This document shows, in pieces, positions 28,738-40,887 of a DNA stretch of 64,000 nt. The stretch comes from Tetrahymena thermophila SB210. Its lineage: Eukaryota; Ciliophora; Oligohymenophorea; Hymenostomatida; Tetrahymenidae. How positions within the stretch are numbered: position 1 is the stretch's first letter; every line of letters starts with the position of its first letter. The notes beneath the pieces were generated by a model that was not told the DNA's origin, ran no database searches, and was given only the letters and a program-made list of their open reading frames with translations. The stretch covers positions 1,837,654 through 1,901,653 of the forward strand of contig NW_002476559.1 in the NCBI RefSeq assembly GCF_000189635.1, in the 5' to 3' direction. The position numbers and the translations under genes are program-made.

Positions 28738-30153
28738 CTTTGGCATTCATTTTAAAAAATAAATTTGATAAACTAATTGATATGATACATGCATTCGTTT
28801 ATACATGCTAGTAAATTAAATCGAGAAATGATTTATTATAAAATAAATATTGAGTATATAATTTATTTATTTATTTGCTTTTAGAGTAATTTATTCTTTC
28901 CTTTTCTCAAAATAGTAGTTTCTTTTACTTTATGAAAGATTTTTGCAATTTAAATTATTGTTTCAAAGCAAATTATAAAATAATTATTATTTTTTTATTA
29001 TCATTTAAGTGGCCGAAATAAAGCCTAATATTAATTTAATTTATTGTAAAGTTATTATTAATTAGTAAATAAATGCATTTTCATAGGATTTTAACGATTA
29101 AATTGCTGATACACATAAAATAATTATGCTCATTAAAATATTTTAATGATAAAAAGTATCAAATGATTGATTGATTGGATATTTTATTTAGAAAGTTTAT
29201 TAACTATTGGTTAAAATAATTAAATTTTATTCCCTAATTAAAAAAAATAATTTTTTTTTAAATCAGAAATTGTTAAAAAAAGAATTTAAATAAGACATCT
29301 ATCTATCTTAAAAAAGAAAGTGTATATATATATATATAAAAGATATCATATAATGATAAAATTAATTTTACTTATTTTTATTTTATAAACTTTATATTGA
29401 AGATATTACTGAGGATAAGTAAGACTTTTATGTAAAATAGTTAAAATTAATATTTTTTAATGTGAAAATCTTTAGGTAGGGGTAGAAGGGTTACTGAGGC
29501 TTAGGTTTATCGAGGGGAGTTGTTTTAGGTTATAGTTGTGTTGTGTATCTGTCGAGAAAAGTTAGGGGTCTATTAATTAATGATAACAGATATTGGTCTA
29601 GGTCATTTTCTCTTATTGATGGAGGGAGTTTTTATATATCATCAATCTATATATCTATCTATCTAAAAATTGTATCAAGATAAAAATAAAACTTTATAAA
29701 ACTTATACATTGTAAATAAAAGATCGTTTAAATTATTTTTATTTGTTAATATTTTTAGTGAAGTTATAAAATGTATTAAAATTATTAATTTTCTTATTAA
29801 AATTAAAAACTCTTGCAAATTTCAAATAAAATATAAGTAATTACTTGTTTTAATAATAATGATAGATAGATATGTTGTTTCTTTAATAAAAAAATAATTC
29901 TTTTAATTTAATTCAAATTTTTTAAATTAAAAATAATATAAATAATAAAAATCATCATATAAAATATTAAAGAATACTTATTTATTCAATTAATTGCTAG
30001 TTTTAAATTTTTTATTAGATAGTATATTCAATCAATAGATTTATTACTAATTATGTATTTATTTATGTATCTATCTATATTTTCTTACTTGCTTGCTTAT
30101 TTTAAATACAAATTTAGTTATACTATAATGAGTTAGTTAGTTAGTTAATTATC
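28738..30153. other. Spacer with one unusual G-rich patch
   Basis: The spacer between two convergent genes is AT-rich except for a markedly G-rich plus-strand stretch at 29470-29635, listed separately. A TA run lies at 29323-29338. No protein gene recognised. Confidence 0.55.
29470..29635 (+). other. G-rich segment, possible noncoding RNA
   Basis: About 165 bases whose plus strand is rich in G and poor in C, unlike anything else in the window. It has G-runs at 29475-29490 and 29513-29517 and ends in GGAGGGAG followed by five T, which could serve as an RNA polymerase III terminator. A TA-rich, TATA-like run lies 130 bases upstream. I could not match it to tRNA, 5S, U1-U6, SRP or telomerase RNA from memory. 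It may be a noncoding RNA gene, a G-quadruplex-forming element or a remnant of inserted DNA. Confidence 0.25.
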
Positions 30154-31674
30154 TCATAATGTAAATTCTTGCTTGTGATTAGTTAAAAGTTCATATAAAT
30201 TTTATCTTCTTTGTTAAGTGATTTGGCTTGCTTTTGCAGAAACTACTTCTAAGGCTTCAAATTTAATATCTCTTGCACCTAACTTATTTATGCTTTGAGC
30301 TATTATGATGTTTATATTGAAAAAATATTTGATTAGAGAATTATTTATGAATTAGAAAATACTTTTATTGTTTAGTGAAGAAATAACTTATATATTGGCT
30401 TCAGAGTATTCTTGTTCAAAGTTGCTTGGATCAACTATAATAACTTCATTTTAAAATAAGCTACATTAGACTGGATATAAGAAATCTTCAATATTGAATT
30501 CCAAATGTTTCTTTTTATCTTCAATTATTTCTAATTACAAAGCTCCATCAATTGTCTTTACAACAGTTTAATTCACCTAGCCTATTAAAAAACAAACATA
30601 ATATAATTAATAAATACTTATTTATTTATTCAATAGCATACAGTTAAAAAGTTCGAATTATGCAGCTAATAGCAGAGCATCTAACAAATTACCATCATTA
30701 TTCACAACTCTTAAATTCAACTTTATTTCCTATTTATTTTATAGAAATTCCTTAATAAAACTTGTTTGCTTGCTTTATTGATTTATTGATTGACTAAAAT
30801 ATCTTTTTTATTCAGGTAGATTCAAAATATCTTTTTGATATTCTAAGTCACTCAAAGCCAACAAAAATATGTTTAAATAAATGAATTAATGTCACAAAAG
30901 AATATATTTTACCCAATACAAGTTAGGAATTTCCTTGCTGATTTGACATATTGCATAAATTGCTTGGTAATTTTTGCTTTGAATTTAAAAATATTTACTT
31001 AGTTTTAATTCTATTTAAAAAAAGCGAAATGCTTAATCAGTAACAAATTATGCTTTACTTGATTATATTCTAAATATATTAAGAGTAGTAGCTTTCTTAT
31101 TTCATAATATCGATTGGAGAGAAAACATCGCTAGATCCATGTTATCCTGAATTTAATTTAGCCTCTGCCTCTATTTATTTAATGGAATTACATTTATTTT
31201 TATTATTTATTTAGCTTCTTTAAACTAATTAATAGATAGATCATACCAATTAAATATTTCTAAGAAGTGACCAATTGATTAACTTGTTTATCTTCGTACT
31301 GCTTGATTTCAGTACTTGCCATAACTAGGGTTTATCCCATGCTTAACAAACTTACTTCATTTTCTAATAAATTGATAAATGAACATTAGCAAAGAAATTA
31401 AGAAGTAAATTAATTTGTATTTATAAATTAATTAATGAAATACTTCTCAAATATTTAATAGATCTGATTTATTCAAACTATCTTCCATCTTCTCTAATGC
31501 TTTATTTTGTGAATCTTTCAATGTATTCTTGGGGAAGAAGCTCTCTATATATAGCTTAATATATTAATAAAAGTGTAAGTATTTTTCTAATTAGGAATAT
31601 GAGAAAAGCTAAGTAAATCCTGCATATTCCTGACTCTCTATTTAAAAGAATAAAAATATTAAACCTTAATTCAT
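30154..31674 (-). CDS. Exosome core subunit, RNase PH-like (Rrp43/EXOSC8-like)
   Basis: A catalytically inactive ring subunit of the RNA exosome (RNA processing and decay). Well-supported exons on the minus strand are 31444-31554 (LLPQEYIERF, then IREDGRQFEQIRS), 31247-31363 (LLSMGQTLVMASTEIK), one starting at 31170, one ending at 30642 (RVVNNDGNLLDALLLAAQ), 30363-30581 (NEVIIVDPSNFEQE) and 30154-30299 (to TGA). The N-terminal EYIxRF...R-DGR and VIIVDP patterns fit EXOSC8 better than the other RNase PH-like subunits. The proposed first exon, 31665-31674, codes only MNQ and a split codon; this start is tentative. Splicing between 31170 and 30750 is unresolved: two or three alternative joins are possible and a lineage-specific insertion may exist there. 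Confidence 0.75.
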
Positions 31675-33530
31675 TCTACTTTGGTTATATTTAATTTGCT
31701 ATTAAGATCAAAATTTATTGCCAAAAACAAATTCTTTTAATTTATTATTTTTACAAATATTTTAATATCAATGAATGAGCATCTATCTATCTATTCGATT
31801 ATAGTCAATATATTTTTTGTTTGATATCAAAGAGTTAATTTTACTGCATTCATCTGTCTAGTTATTTATTTATTAATAATTTATTTGCTTCAAATTACTT
31901 CTAAATTTGCTTAATATATTTTAAATATATTGTTTATTAATTAAAAGAAGAAATAATTTTAAACGAATGTGACTTTTCTTTGTTATTATTTAAAATTTTA
32001 TTTTTAAACATATTATAGGTCATTGATAACTAAAAATTGCATCTTTCAAAGTATAAATAAAATATTTATTATTAAAATATTTCAGAACCAAACCAAACCA
32101 ATTTGTCTAAAATATTTTATAAGTAAATTAAATATTTTATTTTATAGTTTAGTCTTTTTTATTTTTAAAAATATTTAATATAAAGGAATATTTATTTTAT
32201 ATTAGAAGATTATATTTATAAATAAAATATTCACACTTAAATTACTAGTTTATTTTAAAAACCTTAATACCTCATTTCCTAAAAACTATCAGTGCTTTAG
32301 GGTAAATGCTAAAAGAGAAAGAACACAGGATATAGATAGAGATGAAATAAATTAAATTTGAAAGTTTAAAATGAGTTTTCTTACAGTATATTTACATAAA
32401 ATATCATATTAAATGCGGGCAATCAATTTTATAAGAAATAAGTAAATTGATGAAAATAAAAAAAATTAATTGGTTCAGCTTAAAATAGAAAAATAATAAA
32501 TAGAAGTATCTATCTACTTAATCTGGTTCCTTCCTGGTGAGTAGTACTATTTGAATGATTAATTTAAAGCCAAATTTTTATAATATAAAAGTGTATTTTT
32601 ATTATATTTTGAAATCATTTCTTATCATGTTAAAAATGACATTTTATTTTAAAATAGAAAATTGAATTGAATTTAAAACAAACTTAAAATCAAATTTATG
32701 AAAAAAAATTGAGACAGTTCTGTCTAATTTAAAATATTTTTAAGAAGAGTAAATGACGTAATCCATCCTTATTTTTAAATAAGATTTTATCTATTTTGCT
32801 AGAAAGAATTTTTATTAAAAAACTTTTGTATATTTTTGATAATTAAAAATAAGTGATTTAAAGATCAAATAAGTGATGTAATACCTACCAACCATTCTAG
32901 TAGATCAAATAAGCAAATAATAAATCACACTAACTTAAAAAATAACAATCACTTATAGATATATTTATGTAAAAGCAATTTCGAGTTTTTTAATCTTATA
33001 TTCAAAGATATTCACTTCATTTTACTCTATTTTGCCATTAAATAAAAATTGACCTTTTATTTTATAAAACTAAGTTTTTGGCTTATTATTTATTTGGTAG
33101 TTTTCAAATTTATATACAGTTAGTTGCTCATTTAAATTATTACAAAAGATAAATTTTATGGATCAGTAATTTTTTTACCTCATCTAACTATATATCTAAT
33201 TGAGTATTGATTTTAAATAAAGCTAATTATCTTTTTTAGACATGCGTTTATTCGAGATTTGAAAACTATTTTATAAAATTAACTTTATAAGATAATAACA
33301 AAGTTACAGATTACTTTTAAATAACTATTTTAAGTATTGAATAAATGTTTTAAAGATAAAAATAAAATTAGCTTTTTTTATGTGAAAAAAGACAAAATTT
33401 TTTTGAATTATTAATGTAATATGTGAGAACATTTAACTGTTGGAAGATCAAATATTAATTTTAAAACTAAAAATATGAAGTCTCTTTTTATAAACATTTT
33501 TTATTAAAAAAATAAAAATATTAGATAAAA
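31675..33530. other. Intergenic region between divergent genes
   Basis: About 1.9 kb of AT-rich DNA that must contain promoters for the exosome gene (minus) and the first four-TM gene (plus). No coding region or structured element recognised. Confidence 0.55.
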
Positions 33531-35084
33531 ATGACTAAAGTTTCTAAATCCAAAGTAGCAAATTCTCCTGAACATAACCATGAAGACCAACACATGGTAA
33601 TTGAGTATGGTTAAGACTAAGACTAGCAAACTGCTAAAGAAGAAGATTAAACAGGCAAAATAACAAAATCTCTAAAATTAAAAAGAATAATTACTATTAT
33701 TGTCACTATAGCTTTGCTTGTCGAACCAATTTATTCCACTTACATATCTTACAAGGCATATGATAAGTTTAATAGTTTAAATGACCAAATTAAAACAGAG
33801 GTTACCGATAGATACACTCAATTAATGATTTTAGATATTTCTGTTTCCTCTTCTTGTAATGCAGAGTGGGATACTTTATTCGTATGGATGTTTTAAGGAG
33901 CTAATATTAGATGTGATTGCAGAGGAAAATTAGGTGACAATATAACTCTTGATTTTTGTTCTCCTGACCAAGAAGCAGCTGGTTGCACTCAATTTAATTT
34001 TCTTGATTAAAAAGTCTTGTCCTTATATCCTTCAGGACCTAAAAACGATAATTCGACATAAATTTGCGTTAAGTAATATGTTGGAGGACCTACTTTTTCA
34101 ACTATAAAATCTTGGAGTTAGAATTGTCCTAGTGGATAAAGATTATGCGGAGGTTCTTCTATTGAGAGTTCAGTATGCATAGATAGTTCTTAACTATGCC
34201 CAATCAATTCTATTGTTGTTTAGCCTACAAATCCTGATCCAACAATCTACCTTGAGCAATAATAGTATAATTCAACCCATAACATTTATTACAGCAGAAC
34301 TAGTAATAACTTACCTATAAATTACTATAAAGTTACATCAGGTGAGGGCCCTTGCTATAATATAAACTAGGAAAATACCTATTAAGGTAGAGTTGATCCT
34401 TTCAATTTTAAAGTATAGAGATCTCCTTGTGAAGTAGATCCAAGATGGTAAAGGGTAGCTGAAGTTGGAGAATATTCTTATTATGTTGCTAGTGGGATAG
34501 ACCCTCCAACATACTTCAAGGAAGTGTGGAGCTTCTACTAAATAAGTGACCAATACAGATATGGTTTCTATGTTTCTCATTACCCAGATTGGAAATTCAA
34601 TTATAGAAATCTTATAAGCTAAGTAACTGATTTTGTAAATAATAGAGATAGGATTATGACCTATTAAACAACTCTTTTATATTTGAATGTAGCTAACTTA
34701 GCAGTTAATTGTTGCTTTGCTTTATTTTTGATTTATGTATTTATACAAAATGCAAGCGAAGAAGAAAAGGATAAGTATGTGGCTTGGAAAGACTACTATA
34801 ATAACATGATAAAGATTGCATAATTGGCAGTTTGTATATTTTAAGTTCTTAGTATTGCTGACTATTTGGATACATTTAAATAGTGCACAGACAATTAAGT
34901 TTCAGACTCAAGAACAAATTAAATTTTATAAAGTGTTTATAATTATATGGATACTTAAGTTTATGAAGCAGATAAGAAGCTAATCATAAGTACTGCTGCA
35001 GGATTTGCAGTATCAATACTTAGTTTTTTATTTACAATCTATTAGAAAAAGAAGAAACTAAAACAAGAAGAAAATAATTCATGA
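33531..35084 (+). CDS. Four-TM protein with Cys-rich ectodomain, copy 1
   Basis: Single exon, 517 aa, family not recognised. A hydrophilic N-tail of about 50 residues is followed by a membrane segment near 53-73 (IITIIVTIALLVEPIY). A large domain of about 300 residues follows, with many Cys (for example CNAEW, RCDCRG, CSPDQEAAGC) and Trp, which should be outside the cell or in a lumen and disulphide-bonded. Three more membrane segments lie near 380-402, 427-446 and 483-503, then a short Lys/Glu tail. Both ends should be cytoplasmic. It is the first of three tandem copies (next at 35998 and 38898). Its ectodomain is almost identical at DNA level to copy 2, whereas the N-tail differs completely. 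Unlike copies 2 and 3 it starts MTKVSK, not MG. A receptor or channel-like role is possible but not shown. Confidence 0.85.
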
Positions 35085-35997
35085 ATAAAAAAAGTCTATC
35101 TATCTATTATAATTTATAAATATTACTTATATTATTTTATTTGTTAAATTCAGTATAAATTTCATAAATTTTAAATTAAAATAATAAACAAACAATTATT
35201 TTTTATTTATCAAACCTAAATAATAAATTTTAATATTTAAAAAAATAATAATTTACTGTAATTTAAAATATTACCTTCATAAAAAAATAAATATGAAGTG
35301 ATATGTGCTAATGTTTTAACATAGAGATTGAAAATTAATTTTTTCAGCTTAGAGCCTTAGAAGTTAGAAATTTTAAGGTATTTAATAACAATTTAGTATT
35401 TAAGTAATATAATTTTATTGAGTTTATAGAAAGATGCTAGATATTATTGAAAAAATATCAATAAATATTTTAGCATTTTCTATGTTTTTCTAGTAATAGC
35501 TTAATACATACTCTCATAAATTGAGCTCAATAAATTAATTTATTTTTTGGTTATTATTTATTTTGTAAATACTTTTGAAAGATAAAATTTATTTCGAGAA
35601 ATAAATTTTAGAAATTCTCGAAAGAAAGAAGCTGAATTTAAATATATTTGTATTGGAGGAATAAATATACTAAATTCTTTGAAAAATATATTTTCAAATA
35701 AAATGATCAATTGTACAGACAGACATACAAATAAACAAATAACTAACGATCATATATTAATATTTTATTTTTTAAAAATCTTTGAGATCAAATAAGGAAT
35801 TTAGAAATAATGTAAAACAAAAACAATGGTTATTTTAGTTCAATTTAATTTATTGTTTGAAAAAAGCTTAATCCTAAAGTATAAAAAATAATTGATTGAT
35901 AACTAAATCATTTAGTAATTTAAAAAAATTTTTGGATACCTTTTTTTTATAATTAATTTTAAAAGTGTATTAAGATAAAAACTAATTATTAATTCAA
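35085..35997. other. Intergenic spacer between tandem copies
   Basis: AT-rich spacer between copies 1 and 2 of the four-TM family. No gene seen; it presumably holds the promoter of copy 2. Confidence 0.6.
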
Positions 35998-37551
35998 ATG
36001 GGATCAAGTACAACAAAGAATAAAGTTGTAAATTTGTAGCAGGATTAGTCAGTAGAGCTTAATCCTATGTGTTAGGAATAAGATCTAGAAAAATCAAATT
36101 AGGAGAAATAAACCCCCAAAAAAAGCGGAACTTCTCTATGTTTAAAAAGACTCGTTACTGTAATTGTCTCTGTTGCTTTACTAATAGAACCTATTTATTC
36201 TACCTACATCTCTTACAAGGCATATAATAATTTTAACAATTTAAGCGACCAAATTAAAACAGAAGTTACTGATAGATATACTCAACTGATGATTTTAGAT
36301 ATTTCTGTTTCCTCTTCTTGTAATGCAGAGTGGGATACTTTATTCTTATGGATGTTCTAGGGAGCTAATATTAGGTGTGATTGCAGAGGAAAATTAGGTG
36401 ACAATATAACTCTTGATTTTTGTTCTCCTGATCAAGAAGCAGCTGGTTGCATTCAATTTAATTTTATTAATGAAAAAGTCTTGTCCTTATATCCTTCAGG
36501 ACCTAAAAACGATAATTCGACATAAATTTGCGTTAAGTAATATGTTGGAGGACCTACTTTTTCAACTATAAAATCTTGGAGTTAGAATTGTCCTAGTGGA
36601 TAAAGATTATGCGGAGGTTCTTCTATTGAGAGTTCAGTATGCATAGATAGTTCTTAACTATGCCCAATCAATTCTATAGTTGTTTAGCCTACAAATCCGG
36701 ATCCAACAATCTATCTTGAGCAATAATAGTACAATTCAACTCATAACATTTATTATAGTAGAACTAGTAATAACTTGCCTATAAACTACTATAAAGTTAC
36801 ATCAGGTGAGGGTCCTTGCTACAATATAACTTAGGAAAATACCTATTAAGGTAGAGTTGACCCTTTCAATTTTAAAGTACAGAGATCTCCTTGTGAAGTA
36901 GATCCTAGATGGTAAAGGGTAGCTGAAGTTGGAGAATATTCTTATTTTGTTGCTAGTGGGATAGACCCTCCAACATACTTCAAGGAAGTGTGGAGTTTCT
37001 ACTAAATAAGTGACATATATAGATATGGTTTCTATGTTTCTCACTACCCAGATTGGAAATTCAATAATAGAAATCTTATAAGCTAAGTAACTGATTTTGT
37101 AAATAATAGAGATAGTATTATGACCTATTAAACAACCCTTTTATATCTGAACGTAGCTAACCTTGTTTTAAATGGTTTATTTGCTTTCTACTTAACATAT
37201 ATATTAATAAAAAAAATGAGTGAAGAGGAGTAAGATAAATTGGTCTAGTGGAAAGACTATTACAATAACTTGATTAAGATTGGATAGCTAGCTGTGTGCA
37301 TTTTTTAGGTCCTTTCAATTGAAGACTATTTATAAACATTTAAGTAGTGCACAGTCAACTTAGTTTCAGACGAAAGGACAAATAAAATTTTGCTATCTGT
37401 TTATACTTATATGGATACCTAAGTTTATGAAGCAGATAAAAAGCTAATCATAAGTACTGCTGCAGGTTTTGCAGTGGCCATACTTGGATTTTTATTCAAT
37501 CTCTATTAAAAAAGAAAGAAACAAAAAGAAGAAGAGTAATAATAAGAATGA
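35998..37551 (+). CDS. Four-TM protein with Cys-rich ectodomain, copy 2
   Basis: Single exon, 517 aa, the same length as copy 1. The protein begins MGSSTTKN; Gly2 with Ser/Thr at position 6 fits an N-myristoylation signal, so the cytoplasmic tail may be lipid-anchored as well. Membrane segments are in the same four places as in copy 1. From about 36289 to 37140 the DNA is nearly identical to 33825-34680, including third codon positions, while the N-tail and the last membrane segments have diverged. That pattern suggests recent gene conversion. The C-terminus ends in a Lys/Glu/Gln-rich tail. Function unknown. Confidence 0.85.
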
Positions 37552-38897
37552 ACGTATAGATAGATATATATAAATCAATAAATTTTATTATAAATTATCA
37601 AAAATAACTTTGTATTATATTTTGTTTAGTAAATTGTGTATAATATAAACAAATATATTTTTTCTACATTTTGTAATTTCTTAATGTAATTTTTTATTTT
37701 TTCTCTAAAATAAAAGGTTTTAAAGATCAATTAAAAAAAATAAAATCAATTTCTATTAAAACGCAATGGATTATTTCATTTATGTTTCTGTTTTTTGGAT
37801 TAACAAAAAAAAACAAATAATTACCTAAATGAATATAAAATTAGAGGCTTTGAGAACAAATAAATTTCTTAAAAGAAATTCAAATAGCAGAATAAATAAA
37901 TTTAAGACTCGAATTTTAGGAAAAGGATTATTTTCTTTCAATTGTAAGCAAAAAACAAAACAGATGAATGATCAATCAACCAATTTTAATTAGCAATTAA
38001 GATTGTGGCTAATCACATATAAAAAGTAAATTTATATGTAAAAATTATTATTTATTTAGCAATTCTTAATAGGATTGAAGTAATTCTTAAAAAATGCTTT
38101 ATTTAAATCTAAATAAATATAATCTTGTCATTTTTAGTATTCAAATAAAAGCTTTAAAGTATATTTTTTTCAATAGAAAAATAAAGAATTTAAAAAAATA
38201 GAAAATCCTTTAAAAGAAATACTTAGTTAGTTAGAAAGATATTTTAAAGAATTTAATTATCTTGTGTAATTTGGAATCTTTAAGGAAACTATAATTGAAG
38301 AATAATGTAATCTAAATATTAGACAATAATTCAAAATGGAAATTATCGCCATAAATAATAATATTTTCTGATCAATTAATTAATTTCGAATCTAATTTTA
38401 AAAAAGCGAGTCAAGCAATTAAACATATGTAAGCTCCTATTATTATTTTAGGAATTTTAAAGGTAAACTTTAGAATTAAAATTGAATTTTTCATTTATGA
38501 AAAATAGAAATTAGTTTTTAATAAATAAATAGGTTAGACCATAGAATTTATTAGTTTGAAAGTGTCTTGCTATTTTGGTGATAGATATTTTGGATTGCGA
38601 ATAAAATAGCCTGCTATTAGTGTCAGTGAGATCAAATAAAAGTTCAATATATTTCTTTAATTTTCTTATTAATGAGAAAAAAGCCTTATTTTGTTTGCAT
38701 TTATTTCTAAGGAGAACAAATATAAATATTTAATAAATTCCTTTTGCTTGCTTGCATAATGAATGAATAAATTAATTGTCTTTGTTTTTACTATTAATAA
38801 CCTTTCAATCAATAAATTAATTAACTTAAACTATTTTGATCAATTATTCCACTTGAAATTACACAAAAATTAAGTCAAAAAAAAAGTTAAGTGTAAA
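37552..38897. other. Intergenic spacer between tandem copies
   Basis: About 1.3 kb of AT-rich DNA between copies 2 and 3. I see no coding region and no clear remnant of a fourth copy. Confidence 0.55.
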
Positions 38898-40454
38898 ATG
38901 GGAACAAAAGCATCTAAAAGTGACAATCAAATAAATGAATCTGTAGAATTAAACAGAGTATTCAACAATCAATAAAATTAAAATAATGATGAGGAATGTT
39001 ATAAAAGTAGAGTCATTTAACCTGCGGAACCTGTTATAGATGAAACAAAAACAGATTAGCCTTAGAAAGCCTCATGCTTTAAAAGAATTTTTACTATAAT
39101 TGTCATTATTGCAACGCTAGCAGAAGCAGTTTACTCTTTATATTAGTCCTATTAAGGATATAAAGGATTCGATAACTTGAACAACTAAATATAAGGAGAA
39201 GTTACTGATAGATATGGTTTTAGAATGCTGCAAGACGTGTAGTCTTCTTCTTCTTGTAACGGAGAGTGGGAACCTTTGTTTGAATATATGTTTCAAGGAA
39301 CAAATATAAGATGTGATTGCAGAGCATAAGGAGGAGAAATCACTGTTGATTTCTGTATGCCAGACTAAGTAAATTGTATTCAATACAACTTCTTAGACGA
39401 AAAAGTGCTGTCTGTTTGGCCTTTTGGTATTGATAATGGGCTTAAATAGTAGCTATGTGTTAAATATTACACTGGAAATACTTTTGCATCAATAAAAGAC
39501 TGGCCAACAACGTGTCCTAGCGGATAAAAAAAATGTGGAGGTTAATCAATAGAATCTATGCTTTGCTTACCTGAAGATTAATAATGTCCCTTAAATGACA
39601 TGATTGTAGCTTTAACAAACCCTGACCCTTCAATTTTCAATGAATAAATGGTTTTTAATTCTACTCATACTTTATTCTATACAAGATAAAGCAATAAATT
39701 ACCTTTAAACTTATCAAAAGTTACTTCTGGAGAAGGTCCTTGCTATGACGTGAAATAAGAAAACACATATCAAGGAAGAGAAGATTTTTTTACTTATAAG
39801 GTTAGGAGAACTCCATGTGAAGTAGATACTAGATGGTCTAGAATAGCAGAAGTAGGTGAATACACCTTATTTAAATCTAATGGAGTTGATCCCGAGGATT
39901 ATTTCAAATAAATGTGGAGTTTTGAACCTATTAGTGACTAATACAGATATGGTTTTTATGTGTCTCATTATCCTGACTGGAAATATGAATTTAGAAACTT
40001 ACTGCAAAAAATTACATAATTTGTAGATTCAAGAGATACAATTATGTAATATTAAAAAGTATTATTAGGCATATGTGCTCTTTCCCTAGGTTCTAATATT
40101 CTCATTGGTATAAGTATTATATATCTATATCTGACAAGTGCGGATGAAGAAAAAAAACAAAAGTTTGATAAACAAAAAGATGGTTTCTAAACAACTATAA
40201 AATTAGCCTAAATAGGTATTGCCGTCTTTCAACTGATAAATGTAAATGATTATATAGGTGCCTTTTAAAGTGCAGCAAACAATAAAGTTTCAGATAATAG
40301 ATCAAATACAATTATTACAGATATTGGAGATTATTTGCATAATAAAGTCTACATAGCTGACAGAAATCTTATCATAGGAAATGTTGTTGGATTATTCTTT
40401 AGTTTAATTTCTCTTATCTATACTATTTATTAAGCAAAAAAGAAACAACAATGA
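38898..40454 (+). CDS. Four-TM protein with Cys-rich ectodomain, copy 3
   Basis: Single exon, 518 aa. It begins MGTKASKS, again fitting an N-myristoylation signal. It keeps the family layout: first membrane segment near 66-85, a Cys/Trp-rich ectodomain with SSSSCNGEWEPL, RCDCRA and SGEGPCYD, then three membrane segments. It is clearly more diverged from copies 1 and 2 than they are from each other, at both protein and DNA level, so it escaped the recent homogenisation. The conserved Cys positions suggest the same disulphide fold. It faces the minus-strand LRR gene end-to-end at its 3' side. Confidence 0.85.
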
Positions 40455-40887
40455 ATGTATCAATAGCTTTTTTTGATGAACTACTATTTATAGAAAATCG
40501 AATAAATAATAAATTAGTTATTCTTATCCTAAAAAATGTAAAAATTAACCAAAAAATTTAATAAATAAAAAATATTTTTAAAAAAAATTAATTATAAATA
40601 TTTAAGTTCAAACATAACCAAATAAATTTGTAAATATTTAAGCAGCAAAGCAAATATATATATATATGTATAAATAAGTAAGTAAAAAACTGATTTATCT
40701 TTTAAAAAATATATTTATATCATAGCATTGTAGAAAAATTTCACTCCAGACGAAATACCTAGAGAGAGGGTGTGTAAAAATCATATTACATATTTATGAT
40801 GAAAAGAAAACAATACTATATAAAACATATTATATTAAAGGATTCAAATATATTTATTTTTATCAGCCTTATTTCATCACTTATTTA
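40455..40887. other. Intergenic region between convergent genes
   Basis: The 433 bases between the stop of four-TM copy 3 and the stop of the downstream LRR gene are AT-rich 3' flank sequence for both. Part of it (about 40800 onward) resembles DNA at 47140-47215, beyond the stop of the other LRR gene, showing that the LRR gene duplication included the 3' flank. Confidence 0.6.

Noticed and set aside
31440..31674. Alternative minus-strand frame beginning MNQESQEYAGF, 67 codons
   Set aside because: It overlaps the exosome exon that contains the family signature REDGRQFEQIRS in another frame and has no recognisable similarity itself.
34338..34580. Minus-strand frames of 80 codons, repeated at 36802-37044
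   Set aside because: They lie antisense to the conserved ectodomain of the four-TM genes, and their conservation follows from that.
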